This document shows positions 16,391-25,693 of a DNA stretch of 64,000 bases, piece by piece. The notes beneath the pieces are model-generated. The model had not been told where the DNA came from. It saw only the letters and a program-made list of their open reading frames with translations, and did no database searches. The DNA is from Mycolicibacterium hodleri (GTDB lineage Bacteria; Actinomycetota; Actinomycetes; Mycobacteriales; Mycobacteriaceae), in contig NZ_RCZG01000002.1 in assembly GCF_006439015.1 (NCBI RefSeq), positions 62,001-126,000 on the forward strand, in the 5' to 3' direction. How positions within the stretch are numbered: position 1 is the first letter of the stretch; each line of letters begins with the position of its first letter. The translations under genes and the position numbers were made by a program.

Positions 16391-16522
16391 CCGAGCTTAG
16401 ATCTCCTGTGAAATTCGATGTTTGGCCCCGATAGTGGCGGGCGCTAGCACTTTAGAGCTGTGCGAAGTACATCGCGTCAGCAAGAGGGTGACAGCGGCCA
16501 CCGTGAAGGGCGTGTGAATCAG

Positions 16523-17236
16523 TCAGATCAGCGGGAGTTCGGCGAATGCCGGGGTCGTCGGCGACGTCGATCCGCCGCTGGGTTCGACCGTGAACGCCAG
16601 AGACTTCGAACCGTCCAGATGCGGCAGCACCGCGGTGGTCGACGGTGCGACCGCAGCGGAGTCCATCGTGCCGGCGGACTCCACCGCGTGCGCTCCCACC
16701 AGCCACATCTGGTAGACGGTGCCGTCCTTCGGCGGCTCGACGTTGTTCATCACCAGCACTGCTGCATCGCGTTCTCTGGAAAACACCACGGTCGCGGTGC
16801 CGCCGCTCGGGATGTCTCCCGACACCGTGCGGACGTCCGGTGCGGCGAATATCTGTTCGGCTGCGGTCGGCTTGGGCTCGGGCCGCACGGCTATTCCGAC
16901 GCCGATCGCGCCGAGTCCGACGGCCACCGCAGCTGCGGCGGCGAACGTGATGGTGCGCCAGCGGGTCGACTGTGGCCGCATTTCGATCACCTTGCCGCCA
17001 TCGACGGAGGCGAGCACTCGCGCACGCAACTGGCTTGGCGGTTCGAGGGCGGTCGACGAGGACACCATTGCCATGGTCTCCCGCACCACCCGCACCTCGT
17101 CGGCGAACGCGATCGCGACAGGTGTCGGTGCGTGAGCGATGAGTCTGTCGATGTCGTCCAGTTCGGACTGCGACATCGCGTGCAGGGCGTATGGCGTGGC
17201 CAGAACCAGTAGATCGTTGGCGTTTGGTTCGGTCAT
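16523..17236 (-). CDS. rskA: Anti-sigma-K factor RskA
   Basis: 237 residues. A cytoplasmic N-terminal sigma-binding domain ([27 protein letters not shown]) is followed by one transmembrane helix near residue 100 ([23 protein letters not shown]) and an extracytoplasmic RskA domain ([19 protein letters not shown]). It holds SigK inactive at the membrane and releases it after regulated proteolysis. The ATG at 17236 overlaps the sigK stop by four bases (ATGA). Last gene of the six-gene operon. Confidence 0.93.
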   Translation of the reverse strand: MTEPNANDLLVLATPYALHAMSQSELDDIDRLIAHAPTPVAIAFADEVRVVRETMAMVSSSTALEPPSQLRARVLASVDGGKVIEMRPQSTRWRTITFAAAAAVAVGLGAIGVGIAVRPEPKPTAAEQIFAAPDVRTVSGDIPSGGTATVVFSRERDAAVLVMNNVEPPKDGTVYQMWLVGAHAVESAGTMDSAAVAPSTTAVLPHLDGSKSLAFTVEPSGGSTSPTTPAFAELPLI

Positions 17237-17814
17237 GAGACCCCTAGACACTTGCGCAAACCACGAATGCCGTCTCGCATCCGAGACTTTATGGTTGCAA
17301 GATTTGCCGACAAGCGCTCCGATACCTGCACATAGGTAAGGCCTTCGTAATACGCGAGTCGGATGCATTCGCGCTGAGGGTCCGTCAGGGAATCCAAGCA
17401 CGCGGTAACTTGGCGCTGCTCATCGAGCTGAATGACGGTCTCGGCGACGCGGTCCGCGGGCAAGTCGACGTTCGCAGCGCCGTATCGTGACTCGCGCTGG
17501 CTAGCTGATTGTTCGGACCGCACCCGGTCGACTGCCCTGCGGTGCGCCAGCGTCATAAGCCAGGCCAGGGGGGTTCCAGCCGATGGGTTGTAACCCACTG
17601 CGTTACGCCATACCTGCAGGTAGACGTCCTGCGTCGTTTCCTCGCTATAGCCGGGGTCACGGAGCACGCGCACAACGAGGCCAAACACTCTGGCACGGGT
17701 GAGGTCGTAGAACGTAGCAAACGCTTCGACGTCCTGCTGCGCTACTCGGCGCAGCAATGCGTCGAGATCGGCTGTCACGCCGCGTAGTGTACTGGGCGCG
17801 GAGACGGTAGTCAT
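17233..17814 (-). CDS. sigK: ECF RNA polymerase sigma factor SigK
   Basis: 193 residues. Region 2 is [20 protein letters not shown] through [16 protein letters not shown]; region 4 is [20 protein letters not shown] with the helix-turn-helix [20 protein letters not shown]. It aligns almost end to end with M. tuberculosis SigK (187 residues). The ATG at 17814 overlaps the DUF1295 stop by four bases; the long upstream open frame is an antisense artefact. SigK recognises CCATCC/CCGAAT-type promoters, and such a sequence lies before the first gene of this operon. Confidence 0.95.
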   Translation of the reverse strand: MTTVSAPSTLRGVTADLDALLRRVAQQDVEAFATFYDLTRARVFGLVVRVLRDPGYSEETTQDVYLQVWRNAVGYNPSAGTPLAWLMTLAHRRAVDRVRSEQSASQRESRYGAANVDLPADRVAETVIQLDEQRQVTACLDSLTDPQRECIRLAYYEGLTYVQVSERLSANLATIKSRMRDGIRGLRKCLGVS

Positions 17815-18596
17815 GATATTCGCGATCTGGGCGGCCGCGGCACGAAAAACGATGTGCGAGCGCAGTATTCGCGAAAGCCGGGCCGATCGGCCATGATTCG
17901 CTCCGTGAGCCGGGCGCCGGTGGCGTAAACGAGGAAATACGTCATGGCCACGGGCGACAGGACCGTTGAGAGCGACAGCCAACCCGCGATGCTGATGAGC
18001 CAGACTCCCCACCAGACGGAAGCGTCGCCGAAGTAGTTGGGGTGCCGTGTCCACGACCACAATCCGCGGTCCATGATCTTCCCCGTGGTGGCGGGGTCGA
18101 CCTTGAACTGCCGCAGCTGATGATCACCCACGGCCTCGAAGAGCACACCCACGACCCACAGCGCCACGCCCGCAATCGTCACCGGTACCAGGGCGGACGG
18201 TGTGGGACCGAGGGCGGCGGAGAGCTGCAGAGGAAGCGAGATGAACCACGCCATGGCCGCTTGGGTCAGGAAGACCTTGCGGATCACGTTGCCGGGCGAG
18301 AAGTCGCCGCGCAGAAGTTTGTCATAACGAGGGTCTTCACCCTTGCCTGCAGACTTGCCGACCATGTGCCACGCCAGTCGCAGTCCCCACACCGCAACCA
18401 GTGCCAGAAGCAGAAGGCGGCGGAAGAGGTCGCCGGTACCGACCACCGCCGCGGCGGCGGCGACTGCGACGAAGCTCGCGCCCCACGTCACGTCGACCAC
18501 GTTGTATCGACCAATGCGGCGCCCGATGACGAACGTGGCACCGTAGATCAGTACCAGGATCGCCAGGGACGCAGCGGAAACGACGACGAAGTTCAT
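17811..18596 (-). CDS. DUF1295 integral membrane protein (steroid 5-alpha-reductase-like fold), Rv0446c-type
   Basis: 261 residues with about six hydrophobic helices. The conserved C-terminal part holds GLWSWTRHPNYFGDASVWWG, the DUF1295/isoprenylcysteine-methyltransferase-like signature for NADPH or SAM binding in membrane enzymes. Position between sigK and ufaA1 matches Rv0446c. It probably reduces or modifies a lipid substrate made or used by its neighbours; this is inference. It overlaps both neighbours by four bases (ATGA at each junction). Confidence 0.88.
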   Translation of the reverse strand: MNFVVVSAASLAILVLIYGATFVIGRRIGRYNVVDVTWGASFVAVAAAAAVVGTGDLFRRLLLLALVAVWGLRLAWHMVGKSAGKGEDPRYDKLLRGDFSPGNVIRKVFLTQAAMAWFISLPLQLSAALGPTPSALVPVTIAGVALWVVGVLFEAVGDHQLRQFKVDPATTGKIMDRGLWSWTRHPNYFGDASVWWGVWLISIAGWLSLSTVLSPVAMTYFLVYATGARLTERIMADRPGFREYCARTSFFVPRPPRSRIS

Positions 18597-19876
18597 CGCA
18601 CGTCCACCGGGGTGCCCGTCGGCGCGAAGGTCCACTGATAGACGTCGAGATAACCGGACCGGAACCCAGCCTCGGAGTAGGCCAGATACAGCTCCCACAT
18701 GCGCTGGAAGACATGGTCGAATCCCAACGCGGACACTGTGTCCCGCCGCTGGTTGAAGCGCTGCCGCCACAGCCGCAGCGTCTCGGCGTAGTGAAGACGA
18801 AGGGACAACATCCCGACGGTGCGCAAGCGCGTCTCGCGCTCGGTGATTCCCACGACCGCTTCGACGGAGGGAATCAGTCCGCCGGGGAAGATGTACTTCT
18901 GGATCCAGGTATACGTGTTACGGGACTTCAACATTCGGTCGTGCGGCATGGTGATGGCTTGGATTGCCACGCGCCCACCGGGAGCCACCAACCGGTCCAG
19001 GGTATGGAAGTAGGTGGGCCAGAACCGATATCCCACGGCCTCGATCATCTCGACCGAGACCACGGCGTCGTAGCAGCCCTCGACCTCGCGATAGTCCTTG
19101 AGTTCGATCGTCACGCTCTCGCTCAACCCCGCGGCTGCGACGCGTGACTGGGCCAACCGTTGCTGCTCGGCCGAGAGCGTGATCGAGTGCACCTGTGCCC
19201 CGCGGGAGGCGGCGCGAATGCACAGTTCTCCCCAGCCCGTGCCGATTTCGAGCACGCGACTGCCCGGCCCGACTCGCGCCGAGTCGAGCAGCCGGTCGAT
19301 CTTGCGGTGCTGCCCGGTTTCGAGCTCGGACCACGCGGGTTGCGAGCCCTCGAACAGGGCGGCGGAATAGGTCATGGTGCCATCGAGGAATTCTGCGAAC
19401 AGGGCGTTGGATAGGTCGTAGTGCTCGGCGATGTTGTCCCGCGCCTGGGTGAGGCTGTTGATCATGGTGCTCGGATGGCGCACGACCGCCAGCGGCCGAA
19501 GCCACTGCAGTGCTGGGGGAACGAGGTCGGCGATTGAGTTGGCGAAGGCGGTGAGCAGGCCGGCGAGATCCTCGGAACTCCACTCGCCCGCCATGTACGA
19601 CTCGCCGAAACCGATGAGTCCCGACCGGCCGATCCTGCGGAACAGTGCTGCGGGCCGATGAATGTCCATCGTCGGCATGGTGGGATCGGCTGCGCCGACG
19701 ACGGTGCCGTCCGGATACCGCAGGCGCAGTGGCAACCGCGCCGCGGCGCGCCGCAGAAACGACTCAGCCACCTGCGCGGTGGCCGCACTGATGGGTCCTC
19801 TCGGCACGCGGGCTACCGAGGGCCAACGATCGAGATCAGTTGTCGTGCTTACATTGCCGGTGGTATCGATGGTCAC
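18593..19876 (-). CDS. ufaA1: Cyclopropane-fatty-acyl-phospholipid synthase type methyltransferase UfaA1
   Basis: 427 residues, the same length as I recall for Rv0447c. The substrate-binding N-terminal domain includes FRRIGRSGLIGFGESYMAGEW and HYDLSNALFAEFLDGTMTYS; the SAM loop is VLEIGTGWGEL followed by SITLSAEQ; VSVEMIEAVG and KYIFPGGLIPS follow. It should methylate or cyclopropanate unsaturated phospholipid acyl chains; Rv0447c has been proposed to make tuberculostearic acid. The start is a GTG at 19876 overlapping the previous stop (GTGA). Belongs to the SigK operon. Confidence 0.92.
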   Translation of the reverse strand: MTIDTTGNVSTTTDLDRWPSVARVPRGPISAATAQVAESFLRRAAARLPLRLRYPDGTVVGAADPTMPTMDIHRPAALFRRIGRSGLIGFGESYMAGEWSSEDLAGLLTAFANSIADLVPPALQWLRPLAVVRHPSTMINSLTQARDNIAEHYDLSNALFAEFLDGTMTYSAALFEGSQPAWSELETGQHRKIDRLLDSARVGPGSRVLEIGTGWGELCIRAASRGAQVHSITLSAEQQRLAQSRVAAAGLSESVTIELKDYREVEGCYDAVVSVEMIEAVGYRFWPTYFHTLDRLVAPGGRVAIQAITMPHDRMLKSRNTYTWIQKYIFPGGLIPSVEAVVGITERETRLRTVGMLSLRLHYAETLRLWRQRFNQRRDTVSALGFDHVFQRMWELYLAYSEAGFRSGYLDVYQWTFAPTGTPVDVR

Positions 19877-20619
19877 AGTTGATCGACCTTCTCCCTTTCG
19901 ACGACCGCGGGTGCTCGCGGGACCACCGGCACCCGTCGAGCCCACAGAGTGACACCTTGGATACGAATCCACATTGCGCCCATCAGTGGAGCCACGGGGG
20001 CCACCATCTGGAGCCGCAGGATGTTCGCGATCGAAGCCTTGCGTCGTGCGCCCGTGAGCGTGGCGACGAACGCGGGCTTGTTCTCGCGATGAAGCGAGAT
20101 CGTCACGTCGAGCTCGGCGTCCGGGCGTGGCGCGCGCACCAGGTAGTAACCGTCGACCTCGTTGAACGGCGAGACGTAGAGTGCCTTCTTCACCGCGGCC
20201 GGCCTATCCCCGGTCGGGGGCAGCAGGTAGGCGTGGCGGCCCCCATACGTGTTGTGTACCTCGGCGATGACGTGGCGCAGCACGCCGTCGCCATCGTGGC
20301 ACCAGAACACGCTCAACGGATTGAAGACGTAGCCGAGGACCCTTGCCTGCATCAGGGCGGTGACGGTACCGCCGGGTAGTTCGATGCCACGTTCGGCCAG
20401 ATACCCGTCGACCCGCGCGCGCAGGGTGTCCGCGCCGCCGTGAGGCGACGGTGAAAGGTGGTCTTCCGCTTCGAATCTCGCGAAAGGCTGCAGCCATCCG
20501 GGGAGCCGGGGCAGATTGTCGATGTCGACGTACCAGCTATAGCCACTCTGCTCGAAGTAGTGGTGCACCGGCGAGCGGCGGAGATGGGTGATCCGGGTCC
20601 GGTACAGGGCAGTCAACAT
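19873..20619 (-). CDS. DUF1365 family protein, Rv0448c-type
   Basis: 248 residues. Family marks are LTALYRTRITHLRRSPVHHYF at the N-terminus, RVLGYVFNPLSVFWCHD, and EVHNTYGGRHAYLL; the C-terminus ends in basic, partly hydrophobic sequence that may touch the membrane. DUF1365 proteins regularly sit beside an FAD amine-oxidase-like protein and a CFA-type methyltransferase, as here, so the three probably act together on lipids. The start overlaps the upstream oxidoreductase stop by seven bases. Confidence 0.9.
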   Translation of the reverse strand: MLTALYRTRITHLRRSPVHHYFEQSGYSWYVDIDNLPRLPGWLQPFARFEAEDHLSPSPHGGADTLRARVDGYLAERGIELPGGTVTALMQARVLGYVFNPLSVFWCHDGDGVLRHVIAEVHNTYGGRHAYLLPPTGDRPAAVKKALYVSPFNEVDGYYLVRAPRPDAELDVTISLHRENKPAFVATLTGARRKASIANILRLQMVAPVAPLMGAMWIRIQGVTLWARRVPVVPRAPAVVEREKVDQL

Positions 20620-21983
20620 GGCACCGACTCCAATTTCGTCGCAACAGACCATTCGGCACCGAGCCGTTCGGCGGCCCGCAGACCCGATGCGGCGCCGTCC
20701 TCGTGGAATCCCCAGCCGTGGTACGCACCTGCAAACGCCAGCCGATCATCGTCGATCGTCGGCAACAGTGCTTGAGCAGCAACGGATTCCGGACTATAAA
20801 GCGGGTGTTCGTAGGTCATCTCGGCGATCACACTGGCCGGGTCGACGTGGTCCTTGCCCCCGAGCGTGACGAGGTAACGTCCCGGCCCCGGGAGCCCCAT
20901 CAGGCGGGTGATGTCGTAGGTGACCAGGACGCGGTCGGTGTCGGGGGTCGCCAGGTAATTCCAGGAGGCCCTGGCACGCGGCCGTCGCGGCAGTACTGAC
21001 TCGTCGGTGTGCAGCTGGGCGTGGTTGGTGGAGTAGCCGATCGCGCCGAGGATCATGCGCTGGGCGGCGGTCGGCTCGGCGAGCATGCGCAGGGCCTGAT
21101 GCGGATGGGTGGCGATCACGGCGCCGTCGAACTGTCTGGGTGCCCCGTCGCCCACGGAGATCTGTACGCCGTCGGGCACCCGCCTCACCGAGCGCACCGG
21201 TGTGCCGAGGGACACCTCGTGAATACGCTGGGCGATCGCTTCGACGTAGGTGGCAGACCCGCCGACGACGGTCCGCCACGTCGGCGACCCGAACACCGAC
21301 AGCATGCCGTGGTGTTGCAGGAAGACGAAGAGGTAACGGGCCGGATATCGCATCGCATCTTCCGGCGCGCACGACCAGACCGCGGCCACCAACGGAGTCA
21401 TGAAGTGTTCGATGAAGTACGGCGAGAAATTCTGGCGTGCGACGAACGACCCCAGCGTCTCGTCGGCGTCTTCATCGGCCGAATCGGAGTCGAGCAGCAG
21501 GGTCGCTTCGCGGTGGAAACGCCTGACCTCGACGAGCATTCGGAGGTAACGCGGGCGAGCCAGGTTCGTCAGTGACGGGAAGAGTCCGCCGATGCCACGG
21601 GCTCCGGCATATTCGAGGCCCAATCCCCCGAGTCGCTCCGCTCCTGCCCGCCGGCTCAATCCCCCGAGTCGTTGCGCTCCCGCCCGCCGGACGCTGACGG
21701 ACATCGACATGTCCGTGTCGTGCGTATCGATGTCCAGCTCGGAGAACAGCCGGCACAACGTGGGATAGGTGCGGTCGTTGTGCACCAGGAAGGCGGAGTC
21801 AACGCCAATGACGTCACCGTCGCCTCGATCGATGACGTGGGTGTGCGCGTGCCCGCCCAGGCGGGTGTCGGCTTCATACAGGGTCACCCGATTGCGGGCC
21901 GACAACACGTAGGCCGCCATCAGCCCCGCAACGCCACTTCCGACGACGGCGACAGACCGCCCGCTGAGGTCTTCTGCTTTCAC
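20613..21983 (-). CDS. FAD-dependent oxidoreductase (amine-oxidase-like), Rv0449c-type
   Basis: 456 residues. SVAVVGSGVAGLMAAYVLS with LYEADTRLGGHAHTH is the FAD Rossmann motif; FAGAYHGWGFHEDGAASGLRAA closes the domain as in NAD(P)/FAD amine oxidases. First gene of the SigK operon. Residues 99-122 are a tandem 12-residue duplication (RRAGAQRLGGLS then RRAGAERLGGLG) that looks like a repeat insertion in a surface loop. The start is a GTG at 21983, only eight bases from a SigK-like -10 box, so translation may be leaderless. Confidence 0.9.
   Translation of the reverse strand: MKAEDLSGRSVAVVGSGVAGLMAAYVLSARNRVTLYEADTRLGGHAHTHVIDRGDGDVIGVDSAFLVHNDRTYPTLCRLFSELDIDTHDTDMSMSVSVRRAGAQRLGGLSRRAGAERLGGLGLEYAGARGIGGLFPSLTNLARPRYLRMLVEVRRFHREATLLLDSDSADEDADETLGSFVARQNFSPYFIEHFMTPLVAAVWSCAPEDAMRYPARYLFVFLQHHGMLSVFGSPTWRTVVGGSATYVEAIAQRIHEVSLGTPVRSVRRVPDGVQISVGDGAPRQFDGAVIATHPHQALRMLAEPTAAQRMILGAIGYSTNHAQLHTDESVLPRRPRARASWNYLATPDTDRVLVTYDITRLMGLPGPGRYLVTLGGKDHVDPASVIAEMTYEHPLYSPESVAAQALLPTIDDDRLAFAGAYHGWGFHEDGAASGLRAAERLGAEWSVATKLESVPC
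21618..21689 (-). repeat. Two tandem 36-bp repeats inside the FAD oxidoreductase gene
   Basis: Each 36-bp unit encodes 12 residues and the two copies differ at only a few bases. The core GGAGCGnAnCGACTCGGGG resembles the purine-rich GAGCGnAGCGA pieces at 33050-33120 and 55212-55234. The reading frame is preserved. Confidence 0.8.
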
Positions 21984-21990
21984 GTTCTTT

Positions 21991-22017
21991 ATTCGTAACT
22001 AGTTGACGGACGGATGG
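21991..22017 (-). promoter_or_regulatory. Putative SigK promoter of the operon
   Basis: Read on the minus strand: CCATCC (22017-22012), 15 bases, ACGAAT (21996-21991). The published SigK motif is CCATCC-N16-17-CCGAAT, so 11 of 12 box positions agree with a slightly short spacer. The expected start site falls on or next to the GTG at 21983, giving a leaderless mRNA. Confidence 0.7.
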
Positions 22018-22088
22018 GTGTCGTCCGCTCCGGTTCGACCCGTGGTTCGGCGGCGCGTATCCCTTGACTCCGCGTAGTGTGCCACCCC

Positions 22089-23711
22089 GTGGCGATAACG
22101 CTGTTTCGCAACGGAACCGTCTGGACTGGGGCCCTCGAACCGACGGTCGACGCCGTCCTCGTCGACGATGGCGTCATCGTCGCCCTGGGCGAGTCGGCCC
22201 ATCGGGAGGCGGCTGAACGGCCCGAGACCGTCGAGGTCGACCTCGCGGGCGGGTTTCTGATGCCGTCATTCGGCGACGGGCATGCCCATCCATTGCTTGG
22301 TGGTCTCGAATTCGTCGGACCCGCGGTGAGATCGTGTGATTCCGTCGAAGAGATCGTCGCGGCGGTTCGGAAGTACGGCGAGGCGAACCCCGACGAGGAG
22401 TGGATCGTCGGTGCCTCGTATGACGGCAGCCTGGCGCCCGGCGGCCTGTTCGACGCACGTTGGCTGGACGAGGCGGTACCCGACCGGCCCGTGGTGCTTC
22501 GGGCCTGGGACTACCACACGATGTGGGTCAATTCCGTTGCGCTGCAGCGGGCGGGCATCACTCCCGAGACCCCGAACCCGGTGTTGGGGGAGATTCCCCA
22601 TCGCGAGGACGGCTCGGTACTCGGCACCCTGCGCGAGTGGGGAGCGGTGGACCTGATCTCCGCCGTCATGCCCGCGCGCGACGAAGACGTCCGGGTGGCT
22701 GCACTCGGCACGGCAGCCGATTACTACCTGGCCAGGGGCGTCACCTGGGTGCAGGACGCCTGGGTGGAGCCCGGCGACGTCGACACCTACCTCGCGGCGG
22801 CGCGGCGCGACGCCCTGCGCATCCGGTTCAACCTTGCCCTCTACGCAGACCCTCGCCACTTCGACTCGCAGTTGTCCGGCTTTGCCGACGCTCGTCGGCG
22901 GGTGGAGGAGGTCGGCTCGCCGCTGCTGACCGCACACACCGTGAAGTTCTTCGCGGACGGCGTCGTGGAGAACGAGACCGGCGCACTACTGGCTCCGTAC
23001 TGCAGCGGCCTCCACTCTCACGGCATGCAGGTGTGGGAGAGCGATAGCCTGGCTCAGGCAGCCCGCCGCGTCGACGAACTCGGCCTGCAGATCCACATCC
23101 ATGCGGTCGGCGACGCCGCCGTGCGCCAAGCCCTCGACGCCATCGAGTATGCGATCGAGTCCAACGGCCCGCGCGACCGCAGGCCCGTCATCGCGCACGT
23201 GCAGCTGGTCGACGACGCCGACCTCGAGCGCTTCGCCACTCTCGGGGTGATCCCCTGCATGCAGCCGCTCTGGGCGCAGATGGACGCGCTGATGACCGTG
23301 TTGACCATCCCGCGCCTCGGCGTCGAACGCGCCGACCGGCAGTACCGGATGCGCAGCCTCGACCAGTCGGGCGCACCGCTTGCGCTCGGGTCCGACTGGC
23401 CGGTGTCCTCGGGGGCTCCGCTCGACGGCATCGCCATCGGAGTTTCGCGGCGCACCCCGGAGGGTGATCCCGAGGGCGGCTGGACACCCGAGGAGGTCCT
23501 GACCGTCGAACGGGCTCTCGGGGCCTACACCGCCGGTGTCGCCGAGCAGGCGTTCTCCGAAGAGACCTGGGGCCGTCTGGTTTCTGGCGCCAGCGCTGAT
23601 CTGGTGTGGCTGGACCGGGATCCACGCGAAACGCCCGCGCTGGAGTTACCCGGCATCGCCATCCGTGGCACGTACCTCCGGGGCGAGCTCGGTCGACCCT
23701 TCGTTCGGTAA
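22089..23711 (+). CDS. Amidohydrolase family 3 protein (YtcJ-like)
   Basis: 540 residues. The metal pair HAH lies in GDGHAHPLLGG (about 65-75); HIHAVGDAAVRQALDAIE and the late Asp in LGSDWPVSS are the other standard ligands. Such enzymes hydrolyse N-acyl or cyclic amide bonds, often formamides or imidazolones. The start is a GTG at 22089 (VAITLFRNGTVWTG); a GTG four codons earlier is possible. The permease gene starts 25 bp after the stop, so uptake and hydrolysis of the same amine or amide is likely. Confidence 0.85.
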   Translation: MAITLFRNGTVWTGALEPTVDAVLVDDGVIVALGESAHREAAERPETVEVDLAGGFLMPSFGDGHAHPLLGGLEFVGPAVRSCDSVEEIVAAVRKYGEANPDEEWIVGASYDGSLAPGGLFDARWLDEAVPDRPVVLRAWDYHTMWVNSVALQRAGITPETPNPVLGEIPHREDGSVLGTLREWGAVDLISAVMPARDEDVRVAALGTAADYYLARGVTWVQDAWVEPGDVDTYLAAARRDALRIRFNLALYADPRHFDSQLSGFADARRRVEEVGSPLLTAHTVKFFADGVVENETGALLAPYCSGLHSHGMQVWESDSLAQAARRVDELGLQIHIHAVGDAAVRQALDAIEYAIESNGPRDRRPVIAHVQLVDDADLERFATLGVIPCMQPLWAQMDALMTVLTIPRLGVERADRQYRMRSLDQSGAPLALGSDWPVSSGAPLDGIAIGVSRRTPEGDPEGGWTPEEVLTVERALGAYTAGVAEQAFSEETWGRLVSGASADLVWLDRDPRETPALELPGIAIRGTYLRGELGRPFVR

Positions 23712-23736
23712 ATCTGGAAACTAGGAAGGACGTGTC

Positions 23737-25074
23737 ATGTCGTCGACAACATCAGTCGAGACCGAGGGCCATCTCAAACGAGCACTAGGTGTGCCCGCCC
23801 TCGTGCTGTTCGGCATGGTCTACATGGTGCCGCTCACGGTGTTCACCACCTACGGCATCGTCACCCAGCTGACCGGCGGCCGACTCTCCGTCGCCTATCT
23901 CGTCACACTCGCGGCGATGATCTTCACCGCCAGGTCCTACGCCCGGATGTCGGCGGCGTATCCGGTGGCCGGATCGACCTACGCGTACACGCAGCGCACG
24001 TTCGGCGCGCCGATCGGCTTCTTGGCTGGCTGGTCGCTGCTACTCGACTATCTATTCCTCCCGATGCTGAACTACCTGGTCATCGGCATCTACATGGAAG
24101 CGGCGGTCCCGTCGGTGCCCGCCTGGGCATGGATCCTGGTGTCGATCGTCGTGGTGACGGTGCTCAACGTCATCGGCATCGTGTCGGTGGCGCGGGCCAA
24201 CTTCCTGCTCCTCGCGCTGCAAGCGATCTTCATCGTCGTCTTCGTCGTGATGGCGTTCACCAGCATCACCAAGGCGGGCAACGTCAACCTCATGGCGCCG
24301 TTCACTGGTGACGGCACCGTCGGCGGACTCGGTCCGATCTTCGCGGGTGCGGCCATCCTGTGTCTCTCCTTCCTTGGCTTCGATGCGGTCTCGACGATGT
24401 CGGAGGAGGCAAAGGACCCCACCCGCAGCGTGCCCAAGGCCATCATGATCGCGACCCTGGTGTGCGGCGCCATCTTCTTCGGCCTGTCGTACGTCTCGCA
24501 GCTGGTGTTCCCGTCCAACGAGTTCGCCGACGTCGACTCGGGCTCGTTGGACGTCATGACCTCGGCGGGCGGCCAGTTCCTGAACACGTTCTTCACTGCC
24601 GCGTACATCGCAGGCTGCGTTGGTTCCGCGCTGACCTCGCAGGCGTCGGTGGCCAGAATCCTCTATGCGATGGGCCGCGACGGCATCATGCCGCGCAAGG
24701 TGTTCGGGCACGTCTCGCTGCGCTTCGCGACTCCGACGTTCGCGATCCTGGTGGTGTCGGTGATCTCGCTCGTCGCGCTGTGGATCGACCTGGGCTTCCT
24801 GGCTTCGATCGTGAGCTTCGGCGCCTTGATCGCCTTCTCGGCGGTGAACCTGACGGTCATCAAGCACTACTACATCGACAAGGGCGAGAAGAACGTCGTC
24901 AGCAACTTGGTGTTGCCGGCGATCGGCTTCGTCCTGACGGTGTGGCTGTGGTTCAACTTGTCCTGGCTGACGCTGGAGGTGGGACTTATCTGGCTGGCGA
25001 TCGGATTCGGCTGGTTGCTCTTCGTGACCCGCGGATTCCAGCGGCCGACGCCGGTGCTGGCCATCGAGGAGTAG
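23737..25074 (+). CDS. APC superfamily amino-acid/amine permease
   Basis: 445 residues with about twelve transmembrane helices. The APC signature is present: GVPALVLFGMVYMVPLTVF in TM1, MSAAYPVAGSTYAYTQRTFG, and LSFLGFDAVSTMSEEAKDPTRSVPKAI in the TM6 region. It imports an amino acid, amine or related compound by proton or ion symport. AGGAAGG lies about eight bases before the ATG. Co-transcribed with the amidohydrolase. Confidence 0.9.
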   Translation: MSSTTSVETEGHLKRALGVPALVLFGMVYMVPLTVFTTYGIVTQLTGGRLSVAYLVTLAAMIFTARSYARMSAAYPVAGSTYAYTQRTFGAPIGFLAGWSLLLDYLFLPMLNYLVIGIYMEAAVPSVPAWAWILVSIVVVTVLNVIGIVSVARANFLLLALQAIFIVVFVVMAFTSITKAGNVNLMAPFTGDGTVGGLGPIFAGAAILCLSFLGFDAVSTMSEEAKDPTRSVPKAIMIATLVCGAIFFGLSYVSQLVFPSNEFADVDSGSLDVMTSAGGQFLNTFFTAAYIAGCVGSALTSQASVARILYAMGRDGIMPRKVFGHVSLRFATPTFAILVVSVISLVALWIDLGFLASIVSFGALIAFSAVNLTVIKHYYIDKGEKNVVSNLVLPAIGFVLTVWLWFNLSWLTLEVGLIWLAIGFGWLLFVTRGFQRPTPVLAIEE

Positions 25075-25267
25075 CCGGCGTTTGCTGTCGAAGGCCCCGG
25101 CAACCGAATCCGTCGCCGTCGGCGGTGTTTAGCTCATTATTGACGCCACAGTAGGACTTTTCCGCTGTTGCAAAAGTCGACACACGCATGCGGATACCGT
25201 TGTACCTTGCCCCTACGTCAAGTACTCGGCGGCCGTTTCACTCGCTCATCGAGCTCAGGGGGTCGCG

Positions 25268-25693
25268 ATGAACGCCATCGGCACCATCCGTCTCTATCGT
25301 CCCGACCCGACTTCGATCGGCGTCAGCGAGGAGTGGGGCGGTGCGAGCGTCACGGCGACGCATACCCAAGGTGCACTCGTCGTGTCGATCCGCGGTGAGG
25401 TCGACGCAAGCAATGCCGCGCGGCTAGGGGACTATCTGGAGCGGCACGCCGCCGTCGCGGGAAGCCTCGTCGTCGACACCAGCGCCGTCGACTTCTACGG
25501 TGCCTCTGCGCTGGCCGTTCTCCATCGCGTGGACCGCTGCTGTGCCAGGGGCGGCGTGGGTTGGCGGCTGGTCGCGGGGCCCGCGCTGGGGCGGGTCATG
25601 CGGGTCGGCGGCGCGGCGGACCTGCCGCGGGCCGAGAGCGTCGGAGCGGCGCTGCGCCAGTTGGGTTCGCCCTGCGCGTCAGTCGGCAGCTGA
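25268..25693 (+). CDS. STAS-domain protein (anti-sigma-factor antagonist-like)
   Basis: 141 residues. The STAS fold is visible as ALVVSIRGEVDASNAARLGDYL, then SLVVDTSAVDFYGASALAVLHRV. The Ser in FYGASAL lies at the position phosphorylated in SpoIIAA-like antagonists (usually D-S/T-x-G); here the motif is altered to FYGAS, so phosphorylation control is uncertain. It probably binds an anti-sigma factor outside the window. CAGGGGG precedes the ATG. Its 3' end overlaps the convergent gene by 15 bp. Confidence 0.75.
   Translation: MNAIGTIRLYRPDPTSIGVSEEWGGASVTATHTQGALVVSIRGEVDASNAARLGDYLERHAAVAGSLVVDTSAVDFYGASALAVLHRVDRCCARGGVGWRLVAGPALGRVMRVGGAADLPRAESVGAALRQLGSPCASVGS

Noticed and set aside
24052..24867. 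A histidine- and arginine-rich open frame opposite the permease gene
   Set aside because: Antisense of the APC permease, with the compositional bias expected from the complement of hydrophobic codons.
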